Positions 36,131 through 48,494 of a stretch of DNA of 64,000 bases are shown in pieces. The notes under the pieces were generated by a model. That model was not told the DNA's origin. It saw only the letters and a list, made by a program, of their open reading frames with translations, and did not search any database. The stretch comes from Metridium senile. Its lineage: Eukaryota > Cnidaria > Anthozoa > Actiniaria > Metridiidae. Every line of letters begins with the position of its first letter. Within the stretch, counting starts at the first letter, position 1. The stretch is taken from assembly GCA_949775045.1 (NCBI GenBank), contig OX459096.1, positions 45,106,379-45,170,378 of the forward strand, in the 5' to 3' direction. The position numbers and the translations under genes are program-made.

Positions 36131-36272
36131 TATATGGACTTAGCGATAGCCTGGTAGCAACGTATAGTCAGTACAAACTAGAACGAAATTGTAAGAATAA
36201 TCGAGGAGACATTTGGAGTTGTGTTTACTTGTGTGGAATTGATTGCTACGATATTACTAACCAAAACGTTGG
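36131..36272 (+). promoter_or_regulatory. possible distal promoter and untranslated first exon
   Basis: TATATGG at 36131, an initiator-like TCAGTA about 37 bases later, and a consensus donor G/GTAAGT after 36272. The spacing fits a TATA-initiator promoter followed by a short noncoding exon. If real it could be an alternative start of Otx 12 kb downstream, or of an unrelated noncoding RNA. There is no direct evidence of transcription. Confidence 0.2.
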
Positions 36273-39200
36273 GTAAGTTTGTTTTAAAAGTTAAACTGCT
36301 AGATTTTTTACTCAGCGAGATATTCTTTATTTAGAAAATTATATATGTTTACAGAGAAACTTTTCTAATTTGAATGATTTTCAGAGTAAAAGTGTAAAGC
36401 TTGCATCATTTTTTATTGCACAACTTTTGGATTTGCCACAACGCAAGTTTAGGCGAATCATTTCCGCTCTCCATGGAAATGCTATGGATTTAACTTGACC
36501 AGTTAACTCTAATATTCTCTTTTTAAATCTCTATCTTTAATTCTCATAATATTGATAATGGTCTTGTTAATTTTATTTTTTTATTTTTAATCAAGTTAAA
36601 AACACGTTGAAAACCATAGATTCCTTTAGTTGCCCTTTAGCGATCAATTGCTCATTTGGTGAACGTCTGTGCGTCGAATAACTAAGAACGACTGCTAGAT
36701 CGATTCCTTGAAGCTTTGATTAGTTGTGCTGTACGATCTGTTGTGTATAATGAAGTATTTTTTTATTAGTATGTTCGCGAAAGATCGTGGTGATTTTACC
36801 AAGTATTACATACACTGCAGTCAACGTAAGGTTGTTGACAGTCTTGATGTATACCATTCATCCGTATTTACCATTGTTGATCCGTAAAACAGAAATCATT
36901 TATGAGTTAAAGTGTTTAGTAGTAGCAAATCGTGACAGTTATCCATGTAATTTGTGCCAAAACGATTCAACGCATTGATTGCCACGGCGGGAATCGCTGC
37001 CCGCAAATAAGCCCCTTACATAGCTGCCAAAATAACCTACACAAAGAAGCCCTGCGTGCTGCCACAAAGAATTCTTAATAGTACGTAACGAATGCTAATG
37101 ATTATTAAAACAAAGTACGTACGTTTGACCGTATGGGTCGTGGTTTATGTTGGATAGATACCTTCCAAGTTCTTAGCTAAATTAATTGTTTTTTTCTCTT
37201 CGGACGAGTCCATGATCATATAACCAGACTAGACTGTTCTAGGTCGATAGTAATATTTGGTTTACTGTGTGTTCCCGCTTAAAACAGCCATGGATATGAC
37301 AGGAAACGGACGGAGGCATGCTGACTTCCAATGATGCTGTATCCAGCTTGGGGGCGACTCATTTCCATCCCTGCACACGAAACATTTTACTGCAGATACA
37401 ACGAGAAACTACTTTTAAATAAGTAATCCTTCGACAATTAAGGATACCCAACACTTTAAAACCAAAAACTATGATTTTCTGACTGAATATGTGTTATCCT
37501 TTTAGTTGATAATAATAAAAAGATATAATTATGGTTTTTTAGTGTTTAACGAAGGCAAAAACAGCAACGTCACTTTTCATTCTTTGCATTGTCTGCTATT
37601 GTTTTCTCGCTGCAGGTTCTTCTCTTCGCTGTGAGCAAACGAACTTTACTCGCTATCAGTAAACACGACAAGTTATGACTTTTTACTCACTAGTATTCAA
37701 AAATCAAGATAATTTTTTATCTTTATCGATAGATTGTTTTAAAGCATGTTAATTTTAAAAGGGAAATTCACGAAAATATAGAAACAAAAAGTATTATTTC
37801 AAATTTACAAGGAATTTAAATTGAAATTCGATAGCTTTTTTTCGGGATGAATTCCATTTCATTGTTTATTTTAATCAGAGGAAATTTCATTTCTTCAATT
37901 TTAATGAAATTCTTGTACATTGTGTAAAGAATTGTATTTCCTTAATTGTTTAAGTTCTAAATGAATAATAGAGCACCGTTTTTGTCCGAACAAGAGCGAT
38001 TTAATGCGAACGATAAATGTTCAAATGTTTGAAATGCATGGCAAACAATTGAAGTGGTTCCCAACACGTTTACATATCATTATAGACACCTTGCCTTATT
38101 TGCCATCAAATATTTACACTTATAAAAGCAAACTCTACATTACTGTAACGATACGTGTAAAATGGCTCAAGACCGTTGATTATTGCTCCCCTCTGCGAGA
38201 AGTAATGATTTAATTTACTTAAAACAACGTTATCTTGATAAAGGTTTTCCCAAAAGTATCACGAGATTTCTAGCTGAAAAAATCGTTAGCAGACAGCTTC
38301 AAAAAGATCCAAATAAATCCAATTACAGGCGAATATTTTTGGGAGATTTTTTTTCAGGGAAAAAACATGGGGTTAAATATGCTATATAATTCCCAAATTA
38401 AAAGGATTTCATCTGATAACATGCGCTGTTTATAAAGTTATTTCAAGTTATCTCATTTATTGCTTCTTCCATCTCTCCAGAGATTTCAGATGAAGATTTG
38501 TCACATTTTGTGTGACATGGCAAGACGGTATCCGTCCTGACATCATAGCTTAGTTACTGCTTATAAGTATCTTTGTACTTAGTGATATGAGTGACAGGAA
38601 AACCTGCTCAATGTCAAAGAAGACTAAGTTGGAAAAGCAACTCCTAAGTCTATGTTTAGACCGGTTTACAAGCGACTTTCTCTGACTATATCTGAAGTTT
38701 AAAACAGCTTTTAGCGATTTATCAACATCAGTGAGATAATCTTTACGCTGGGTAAGTCAAAATCTCGAATTTTTATTCCTGAATTTATCGCCATAGAAGA
38801 AAGCTGCAACCAGGGCTTGCCTGTAGGTAATTGAACAATGTTTATTGTGTTGTTTTTAAAACTGTTAGCTCACACGAAGAAAGCCAGCTATTGTGAGCTA
38901 GTTTTCTCACTATATCTGATTGATGTAGTTGTTAACGTTATCGTGCAAGAAAGCGCTTTGCTATGTAGTTGACTTTTGTCTTTCTTGTTGCTCCTCCTTC
39001 AATAGATAGTTGAATTTATAAAAGACATCAAATACACGAAACAGTAAAATCAACCTACACTCGTTGAAACTACACATAAGACAAGATTAGTAAGTCTGAC
39101 CTTTAAATTGGTTAAAAAAGAACGCAGGAATATTATTGCAATTAGAAGAGCCGAGGCACCGACGTCGACTTATAGCCGAAAAATGGTGGCTTTGATTTCT

Positions 39201-42200
39201 TTGTTTGTTCAAGGTATCTTGTGAAGAGCTTTTTAGACATGTTGTGGACAAATTAGTCAATCAGAAATCTTTGTATAGAAGTGTTTAATCCTATAGAAAT
39301 CCTGTAACGATTTTGGGGTAAGGAATTTAAGTCTGGATAGTAAAGAATTAAGGCGATTTAATTATCCACCTTTGACAAAACACCAAACAAACACAGTCGG
39401 GGATTTGCTCGCAACTATCGTCAAAACATTTCACATTCGCTTGTTAATGTATTTATTTTGCACTTTTTTACTCTTGGAATTTATAGTCTATCCATATGCA
39501 CGACTAAATAGTCGGTAATGCATGGATTCTTGTTGATACTTGTGTCTTCTGACGCTGTTCAAGCAACTAGTATGGTGTCTTCTTTACCAAACCATTTACT
39601 GATATACAATTCGTACATTCTGCACAATTACCGACATTGATAAACTATTGTTTATATTTCTTCCTGAAATCACTATTTTGTTTAATTTAAAATGTCTTTT
39701 TAAATCACGAAATCTTTAATTAATGGTAGATAATATATTATATAAGACAAAACATTTGGTGAAGGAAGACGGACTTGGCACATTTTGAAAGGCTGGTCCA
39801 AACACGCCTGGTTTTATTCCATAGTTGAGAAACATCTCCCTATAGTCTTTCCAAAAGGCTGGTAATTACATGATCTGATCGTTGATTATTAATTAATAAA
39901 TATAGTTTTTTTTATATGAGAAGATACTGTCAATATTATCTAGGCACATTTGAGACAAAGACCAAAAGATTAGCAAAGGCTTAGAAGGTTTTAAAAGACA
40001 CGAACAACAGTAATAGTTTACAAATAATGTCTTATTACAAAAGAAAGTGAATATGAAACGGTGAAGTCTATACATAATCAATGTGTAAATAGTTTCCTAC
40101 AAAATAATCGACTAATGCTTAGCTCTCTTTTTATAGAAATGATATATGTTAACATTGTCATACATGTTTTAACACGCAATGATAGGGTTTTAAAGACTGT
40201 TCGGTGCGTTAATTCTAGATCTCTTCTACTGTAGGGACGAATTATAAGTGAACAAGTCAAATCCAATGCACTTTTATCCAGTTCTTTGTCGTTGTCAGAA
40301 TCTACCTTTCCTTCACCGTCTACCATCCATCTTCCTTTGTGTAAGAAATTTATTTTCTCGTTTTATCTTGAAACCAGAGAAAGCTAGTTAAGGATATTAT
40401 AAAAAACTCGGTGTGCCGACGGTATCAGCAAATAGAATGAGCGTTCCGGCCGAGGGAATAATTCTTTTAGGCAACAATAAGGCTGATTAGAGTGTTGTCC
40501 TTGTTGATTCAACTCATCTACAAATTGTGATATTTTTGTTTGTGTTTTTACTAGTTTTTCCTTAGATATTTTCTTGTTAAGATATCTCCCGCTGGGTAAG
40601 TTACAGTTATCATTAGTTTTAGGCAGTCAATAGATATAATATTGCGACTATTTTCCCAAGATACAAGACTAGGAAAGAATGGCCCGTTTGTGATAAAGAC
40701 CCTTGACAGCAACGTGTACAAAATATTCCCTTTTATTCCAATTGATAGATGTATGGATGCATTAAAGCTTTTAAGATGAGATGAGAATGAGCGAAAAGAA
40801 AGACAGAACGATTCGATCAAGTACCAAACAAAGAGAGATTTATCTACCAGGACCGCCCATCTTTAAGTTGTGGTTTGACGCTTTATGATGGAAATGGCGA
40901 CGTGGAAGATTAAAGCTAATCTGACAGCGAACACTGACAGTATTTGACCACTAGATTACACTAGATATTCCTTTATGCCTTTAGCTTTCTATATACATGC
41001 TTTTGGAGCAACATTGGAGACTTTTATGCTATAGAAAAAGGCTCGGCAGTAGTCCTACTTAATGGTGTTATTGATAGCATGCACGATCGTGTTTGTGGTT
41101 AGGTTTGCTATTATTGTATATCTTGTACACAAGTGTGGACAGCAAGTTGACAATGAAAGTTTTGCTTTCTTTAAAGCAACTGCTTATAATCCTGGGAGAA
41201 GCCTTCCAAAAACCTTTCCTTGAAAGCTAGCGGCGTGGCGTGGCGTGCGTCCACTGATTGTGACAAACCTGTGCATTTAGAGCGTGATATGGCTTGTTGG
41301 AAGACCAAATACATCAGAATTAGCTTACTCATGTAGTTCCATGTTATGGCTAGTTGTCTTTTAAGTTTACATTAATTAAACACCAAGAATTCAATAATAA
41401 GAAAACGTATACACTAACATTGCAGTTTAGCTGGTATTTAGTGATGTTATAAGCTAACGCTACACAAAAATTGATTATGTTTTTCCGACTACTATTTTAA
41501 AACCCCATTGAACTGAGTGAGAAAGTCAATAAAGACATTAATGTTTGCTATCACACTAACAAGTTGTAACAGAGGTTTGATATAAGCTCTGGAGAAACAA
41601 ATAATTGTCAACTGAAACTTTAATTTGATTCCATTAATTGACCATGGTACATTCAAACTGGTCCATTCAATAAGCGGTCAACCATTTTGGGTATTGTTAA
41701 GTTGTTTTAGATTTTAATAACATTAAAAACATTGATAACATACTTCTATTTAGTTAGTTTAGAATTAATCGATTTTTTCCATTTACAATGTCCCATACAT
41801 GAATTGTTTGTTACTGGGCAATTTCTAAAGGGTTCGCTTTCAGTGCGGTTTAATGGACACAAAAAGCCCTCCCCCTCCTACTGAAAGAGCTTCCTATTTT
41901 GTCTTTGAACTAGATCCATGGTAAAAGGGTAGAACGTCAAATACAGGAAATCCCTTTTATCAACTAGTTTACCACAGTGTATGAAGAAGACTAAGTCGAG
42001 AGCCATAATGGTTCTATTTCAGGATGTAGTTAGTTAAGTTAATAACATACAATGTACATACAATGCCCAAGTACAAGTTACACCCAATAAAGCTTAATTT
42101 GAAATGAGTTTGGGTGATAAATTAGTTTCTTTTCTTTCTTCCTTCCTTCTAGCAAACAAGCAGTTTACACGCACATCTGCCATAAACGAAAAGCATGCGA

Positions 42201-45200
42201 TCAATCGGTGGTTTTCGCTCTACTTAGTGCATTTCCATTTGCTCAATGTTCTACAATAGATTACGACTTCAAGGCTTTTGTAAATATTTTGTATTTTTAT
42301 CAGACTGTGGAAACTTCTGTCCATGAAACAATGGACTGTAAAAAGGTTTTCCACTGCCCGACAGTTGTCTGACAGTCATTTAGCCCCTTAATAGTTTGTA
42401 CAAACTTTAGAAAGGACTTTTAACAACGATGTACTAGTGCACCTTATAGAATTAGACTTGTCTATAAGCTTTAGAGAAAAAGGGTTAATGGCCCGTAATA
42501 ATAACCGCTACTAGATTAGCCGTTCTGGGTCTCCTTCCACAAGGATAATCTTTAGTAAAGGTGAAGAAAGTTAACAGTTTTAAGGCGTACGGTATTTAAC
42601 GTCAATTTTAAGCTCTTTATAAACTATCACTCTTTTTACTCCAGCTCTAAACTAGGCTCGATTAGTCGCTAGACCAACAAACATCGACATGGGACTGCAG
42701 TGGATTCTGTCCAAAACGTATTTAGTTGAGTTTGTTGTTTGTTCATCACCCTCCATTGTAAAAGGGTAGTGTTACCGCCATTGTTTTCGACAATCTGTAC
42801 TACTATAGTTCGTTTATGGAGAAGGTTTAACCTTTGTCAAGTACAACCGAGAAATCATTTTGTTATGAACTGAAGTTTCTTGAAAGGCAACAAGATGACT
42901 CATACACTCAAGGGATAGCTTTTACAAGCATGTTGACGGCGCAAACTCTACAGTTGACGGATTTCACTTTTGAACACACAGAAGACGCGAAGTATACAGG
43001 TCTCGAAAAAAAGAGAGGATACATTCTATGTACTTTTTGCGATGAGAGATTTTCTTTGCGTGGCTGACTCACTAACGACTTTCAATAGACATCATTTTTA
43101 GCTTTATCTCGATGGTGTATAATGGTACCCGCCCGCTTTAAGAGTCAGGGGATACGCCAACTTACAGGAACTCGATCGTTTTTCATCAAGTGTTTTCCAC
43201 AAGAAAACCATATTTTCAAGTTTGTTTGTTTGGTCTTTGAAGTATGTTGGCCAATTTTAGCTTTACCGCTTTACTTATTTGGAGAAAAACGAGGTATATA
43301 ATCACATGCTTTCTTTGTAATACATGTTGGAACTTGATTTCGGGCGAAAACACTTTCAGTTTTTCTCTTTCAGAGTCTCGACAATTTTCGATATTATACC
43401 TAACAAGGGTTGTTGCATTGATTTATTTTCGCTTTGGTGAAGTTTGTTAACGTTCGTTGAAATGTGTTTCTTCTTTTATAAGCCAGAACGAGGGTTAATG
43501 TACAACCGAATGTATTACATCAAATACAACAAGAAAGGACTGAAAGAAATAGTGTGTTTTCTTTTGCATTAGGAAAAACATTTCCTTGACTAATATTTCG
43601 AAAGAAAACATTGCTAGTTTCATATGATTGATTTTGTTCGTATTTTAGTTTATTATCATGCCACGGCTAGTACTATTGATATAGAAGTAATTCAATCTAC
43701 AGGGCGGCGTTGTTCAACAAATAAAACCATAATAGAAACTCAAACATGATTTCAAAGTTATTTTGCTCCCAGCACGACTAGAGTTAAGATTAATAGGATC
43801 TTTAGAACAAGTTGGATTTAGCCTTCATTAAAATGTCTTTTTCTCTTTTTCAATGTCATAAATAGTGGCCATACTGATAAATAATCCATATGTCCATGCC
43901 CAATGATTTACGGCACGCTTGATAGACTGACATAATAACGTTCCGGCTTAGCCAGTTTTTACGAGAGGTATTCACTCAAATCCTCTTTTTCATGGCTCAT
44001 GAATGTCGCATTAGCTCTTCTCGTTAGTAGCTAAGTTGATGTTATTGGGTGACAACTATTGCGCATGATCAGTACCGTTTTACACTTGTTTTGGGTAATA
44101 GTTAGGTATAGTAAAGCGCGTATGTTTTTTCTAGAGTTAATGTTTGCTAGCCTTACAACATAATCGATTGCAACACAAAGAATTCAAAGAAATAAACAAA
44201 TTATATACGGCCACACACATATAAAAACACATTTACGACTATCTGCCATCATTAATAGCCCAGGTCCCCAGAGAAATCAGGCAGCCTATCGGATCGAACT
44301 AGGTGTACATCAATATTTATGCCTTGAGCTGAACCTTGCCCAACATGAATAACCAACATTAATGGTACGTTTACAAAGTGCATGGTAATTGCTTATAAAA
44401 AGAACTATGTGATATCTGTTCTATCAGCGCTGTAGCCACATCTGCTCGCCGTATAGTGTAACGGCTCCGTAATATGAACTGTTCAAGGACACTAATCTTC
44501 AAGACTATTGTGTGCAGCCTTAGCTTATCTAGGCCTGATATTCCTAAAACATTGCCTTGATTTCTTTCCGGCCAAGAAATGATAACGTACACACCTGCAG
44601 GTTTGGGTATGGTATCTCGTGGGAACATGCTCTTTAACGTAGCTATGACCTTGCTCTCTTCATATATAGCTGCCTCTACTATGTCATCTTCTTTTTAACA
44701 TTTAGGTTAAATTTTTAGTAGTTCTATTTGGTTACTAATGATTTTGCAATATTAGCCATTTTATTAACAAACAATCCATACTAACAAACGGCCCAATGTT
44801 TTATTCACTTGTTATTTTAAATAACGGATATATTAAATATGCGGCTGTGTCACTTATTTTGCCGAGACAAAGTTGTATAGCCAACAAAGTTTTAGATGTG
44901 AAAGAACCTTAAGATTGTATCTCTCCTTAAACACTTGGCTTTCTTTATCTTTTAATTTGATTATACAGACCTTGTATCTGTAATCTAGTTGTTTTCAGCT
45001 CCTATTATTACCGTAGCAGATGCAAAAAGCTCTTTTTTGTTGGTACAATTTCTTCTCGTATATAAGCTCTTTATAAAGTATTTCGTTACACCAGCCGCAT
45101 AGTACGTTGCTATTACGTTGGTCTATATAAAGTAACTGGTTATTTCTTTATACTTGCATGCAAATAAGCTAATTGTTTTGGCAATCAATTTTGCAAGAAG

Positions 45201-47959
45201 GGCCTGGAAGTTCAACCCGCAAACAGTCCTTATCCACTGGGTGATATTTCTTGGACCTCAGTGAAGATCTTAAGAATTCAGTTTCCTGTATAATGACGAA
45301 ATGGCATCTTTAAAGCAAATACCCCGCCCCAAACATTACATTAAAGAAGACATTTGAACCATTTTTCTTATGGTTTAAAATATCATTGTATTCGGTTAAC
45401 CACAATTAAAGTATCCCAAAAGCCATAAATCAACCTTTAATCCTGCTCGTTTGGCCAGCTTTTTAGCAAACGACAATGTATTGGCACACGGTAATACCTT
45501 GCCATGCGGTACAGTAATACAAAATTATATCTAAACTGAGGTATAATTTATCAAAAAGCAAACTACAAGTTGGCAGGGCAGGTAGTAAGCAACAGGGAAA
45601 AGAAATCGTCTTTGTTCTTCACACCAGCTTAGGTCAGTAGATCTCACTTATTGGAAAACCATGATAAGGTCAAGAATTACAAACAATATGACACCAAAAC
45701 AAAGCAAAAATATCTTTTCTCAGTTTTAATCATTTTGTAGTATTCATCATGTTAGACTTTGAAGAGCTTTAGCCCTAGATGTAAAGTACGTGTGCTAAGA
45801 CAAAAAAACCCTACTCCCTCCTCCTCCTCCTTCACTTCAAAGTCCAATCACATCACCTCCCGTTAAGGCAATGATATTCACTAGAGGGAGTAGCATTCAC
45901 AACAGAAGTTTCCTCATAGACACTACGACTCTCGTAATATAGTCAACCGTCATCTTTATTCTTCGTGATTTTATAGATACCTATATCAAAAGCCTTGGCG
46001 TCTTCGATTCGATGATATCTCTCAAAGCAATGTTGCCTTGTATAATTGAACAAGAACTCCTTTCTTGTGTGTTTTAAAAATAGAAAGCTTTGATTGTTCT
46101 ACGTACGTACTATACCAGTTAATTTAATTTATGTTTATTACGACCATAGTTCTTTATTTGAATCGAGTTGGGATGTGTAGAGGTGGTATATTCTTGTTCT
46201 TCTCTTTTGTCTAACTCATTTAATCCTTTGAAAAAAATGTTTCTTCTAAACACTGGGCAGTTTTACATTTGGCACTTAATCACTATTTTTTTTTAGAGTT
46301 TATGAAACCCACTTGGTTCTTTAGATGTTAAGGTCTACAATAGTCTACAGTTTTGCATTATTGAATGTTCCTAGAATAGGTCTATCTTTGTCAAACGGGT
46401 AAGCTAAATCTTACTAAATGCACCTTGGAAAGTTGAAGTCTTCTTTCAAATGTCATATTTGAACTAAAGTCCGATTGGATCATTGAAATAATATGCTTTG
46501 TGTGATTGGTTGATATTTTGAGAAACCAATAAAGTGTTTTGTGTGAATGTCAACACGGAAGCGTACATCTTGTACAAAATTCCTCGGCCTCAAAAAAATG
46601 CCAACTCTTTTCTATACAAACAACTATTATTTAAAGGTGTTTAAACGTTTGTGTTTAGTTTAATTGACATTAAGTAAACATTTGTTTTATTTTATTGTTA
46701 AGTAAATATGTCTTCGGGTTCAAAACTTTGATTTGTAAACGCTGCTGTTATAAAATAGAATTATTTGGTTTGTTGCCAATCTCCGACTATAACACTGAAT
46801 TGATGGTTTTTTGAGTAACATATGGCATCATCTCTAAAGTTACACGTGTTTGTCTTAATTGAAAAAATGAAAAACGCGTTTTTTCTATTTTTATGAGCAG
46901 GTTCCATGATTTTAATATTGCTCTTTCTAAGTCTTACAGTTGTATTTAACGATAATTCAATTATCGAGACTTTCATGTCGCTGGGTTTGAAATAATATGA
47001 TGGTGGATGTGATAAACGAATAACAAGCATTTGATAGTGATATTTTTATCATGACTAAGACTTTAAAGTGGTATTAGTACTTTTAAAGTTCTCTTTGTAT
47101 TCTAAATTGAATGACAAATTGTTTGAGAGCAAACACGAACCGACAGCTAGCTACGTTTGTTTGAAGCTTTAGATAGTAGCTCACATGCAAGTTTAATTGA
47201 AAACTGTTATTTTGTGGCTTCATTTATTGTTTCGAACACAATGATGTTTAGTTTTTTATACTGGTTGTTGTGGGATTTAGGACTTTTTACGTGCTCACCC
47301 GTGAAAAGATGAGTTCGTTCATGGCCTGTAATCACGAAAAGGTCTCTTGCGTTTGACGGAATTTGACACGTTGAAAATCTTGATCTTCAGTTCTTGGCTA
47401 AAATACCCCGCCCTCGCAATTAACTGATTAAGCACAAATGACTAGATAAAAAGGAAAGTCAAAGGACTCGACTCTTTACTTTGTGAACTCATGGCTCCAA
47501 TGCCCGTGCTTGTGATGACTTTGGTAATGTTTGTTTAATATATTATTGTTGTCGAAAATACTTGCTTTGACGGGCTTAGTTATGACATGATGCATGTTTG
47601 TCCAATTCTTGATATGTCAAGACACTTCCGATCCTTTTTGTGTACTCGTCATTTTTGAACTTGACAAATAGCATCCATTTCCGCTGCTTACCTATACAGT
47701 ATAAAATGCATCAAAAGTAACGTTCATTTAGAACTCATTTACTTCTCGATTAGTGGATGCTTGTAATCGTGGCGAAAGCTTGAAACATTGTTATGATTGA
47801 AGCGTTGAAATGCCTAGTTCATATATCAAAAATATAAAAATCGAACAAAACATTGGTTTATCTAAAAAGACACTTTGCTTTTAGAAGTATCTTGAAGACT
47901 TCACGTCCGTATCTACTTACAAATCTCCAGAAACCATTTTAGTGCTAGTATTCATGACA

Positions 47960-48217
47960 ATCATTGATTGGTTAATAACATGACAGCTGTCAATCAAAAT
48001 CAGTCAAAGTGCAAGTGGCTGTTAACTTTCTCACTGCTGGCTTATAAATCCTTCAGATGATTGGCAGATCATGAAAGTAGTGGGTACATTCGTCTGACAA
48101 GTCTCTTCCTACACTAGTGTAGTCACTGTCAGTTCTCTTCGATACATTCCTGCCACTTTTACAGCGTGTTTCTACTACAAAACTGTCATCTACTCACACA
48201 CAGTCATTCTTGTGTAG
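47960..48217 (+). promoter_or_regulatory. probable Otx promoter and 5' untranslated exon
   Basis: TATAAA at 48043-48048 predicts a start near 48073. About 50-60 bp upstream of the TATA box is the 12-bp palindrome TGACAGCTGTCA (47981-47992), a double TGIF/Meis-type (TGACAG) site, with CCAAT-type words (ATTGG at 47967-47971) next to it. A donor-like G/GTATGAG follows 48217, and an acceptor TCTCTATAG ends at 48461 before the coding exon. This gives an untranslated exon of about 145 bp and an intron of about 244 bp. The layout is inferred from motifs alone. Confidence 0.5.
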
Positions 48218-48494
48218 GTATGAGGATCTGTTTAGGATAATTTGGGCTAATCTTGACCCATGGTGTTATCCCTGGTAAAACTGGCCTACACTATCTGTAC
48301 TAACTTACTCTAACCCGCTTCTAGCAAGGATAAGACTTCTCATAACCAGCATTTTCTGATTGCATGATCTTATTAGTATTTCATATAAATGAACTATATT
48401 TTTGTCCTAATAATTATGTACTCTATGGCGTTATTAATGTTCGTTTACTTTTTCTCTATAGGTTTCCAATCAACACGTGCAACAAGGTTTTACA

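Larger units (their letters stand above)
28610..47950. other. 19-kb repeat-poor noncoding stretch upstream of Otx
   Basis: Reading through, I find no clear MITE, satellite, LINE or SINE here, in contrast to the flanking regions, and no gene I can support. Open frames stay below about 90 codons. The absence of insertions and the position next to a developmental homeobox gene fit a cis-regulatory domain, which is inference. Within it are a low-confidence open frame (30486-30728) and a possible distal first exon (36131-36272), listed separately. Confidence 0.5.
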
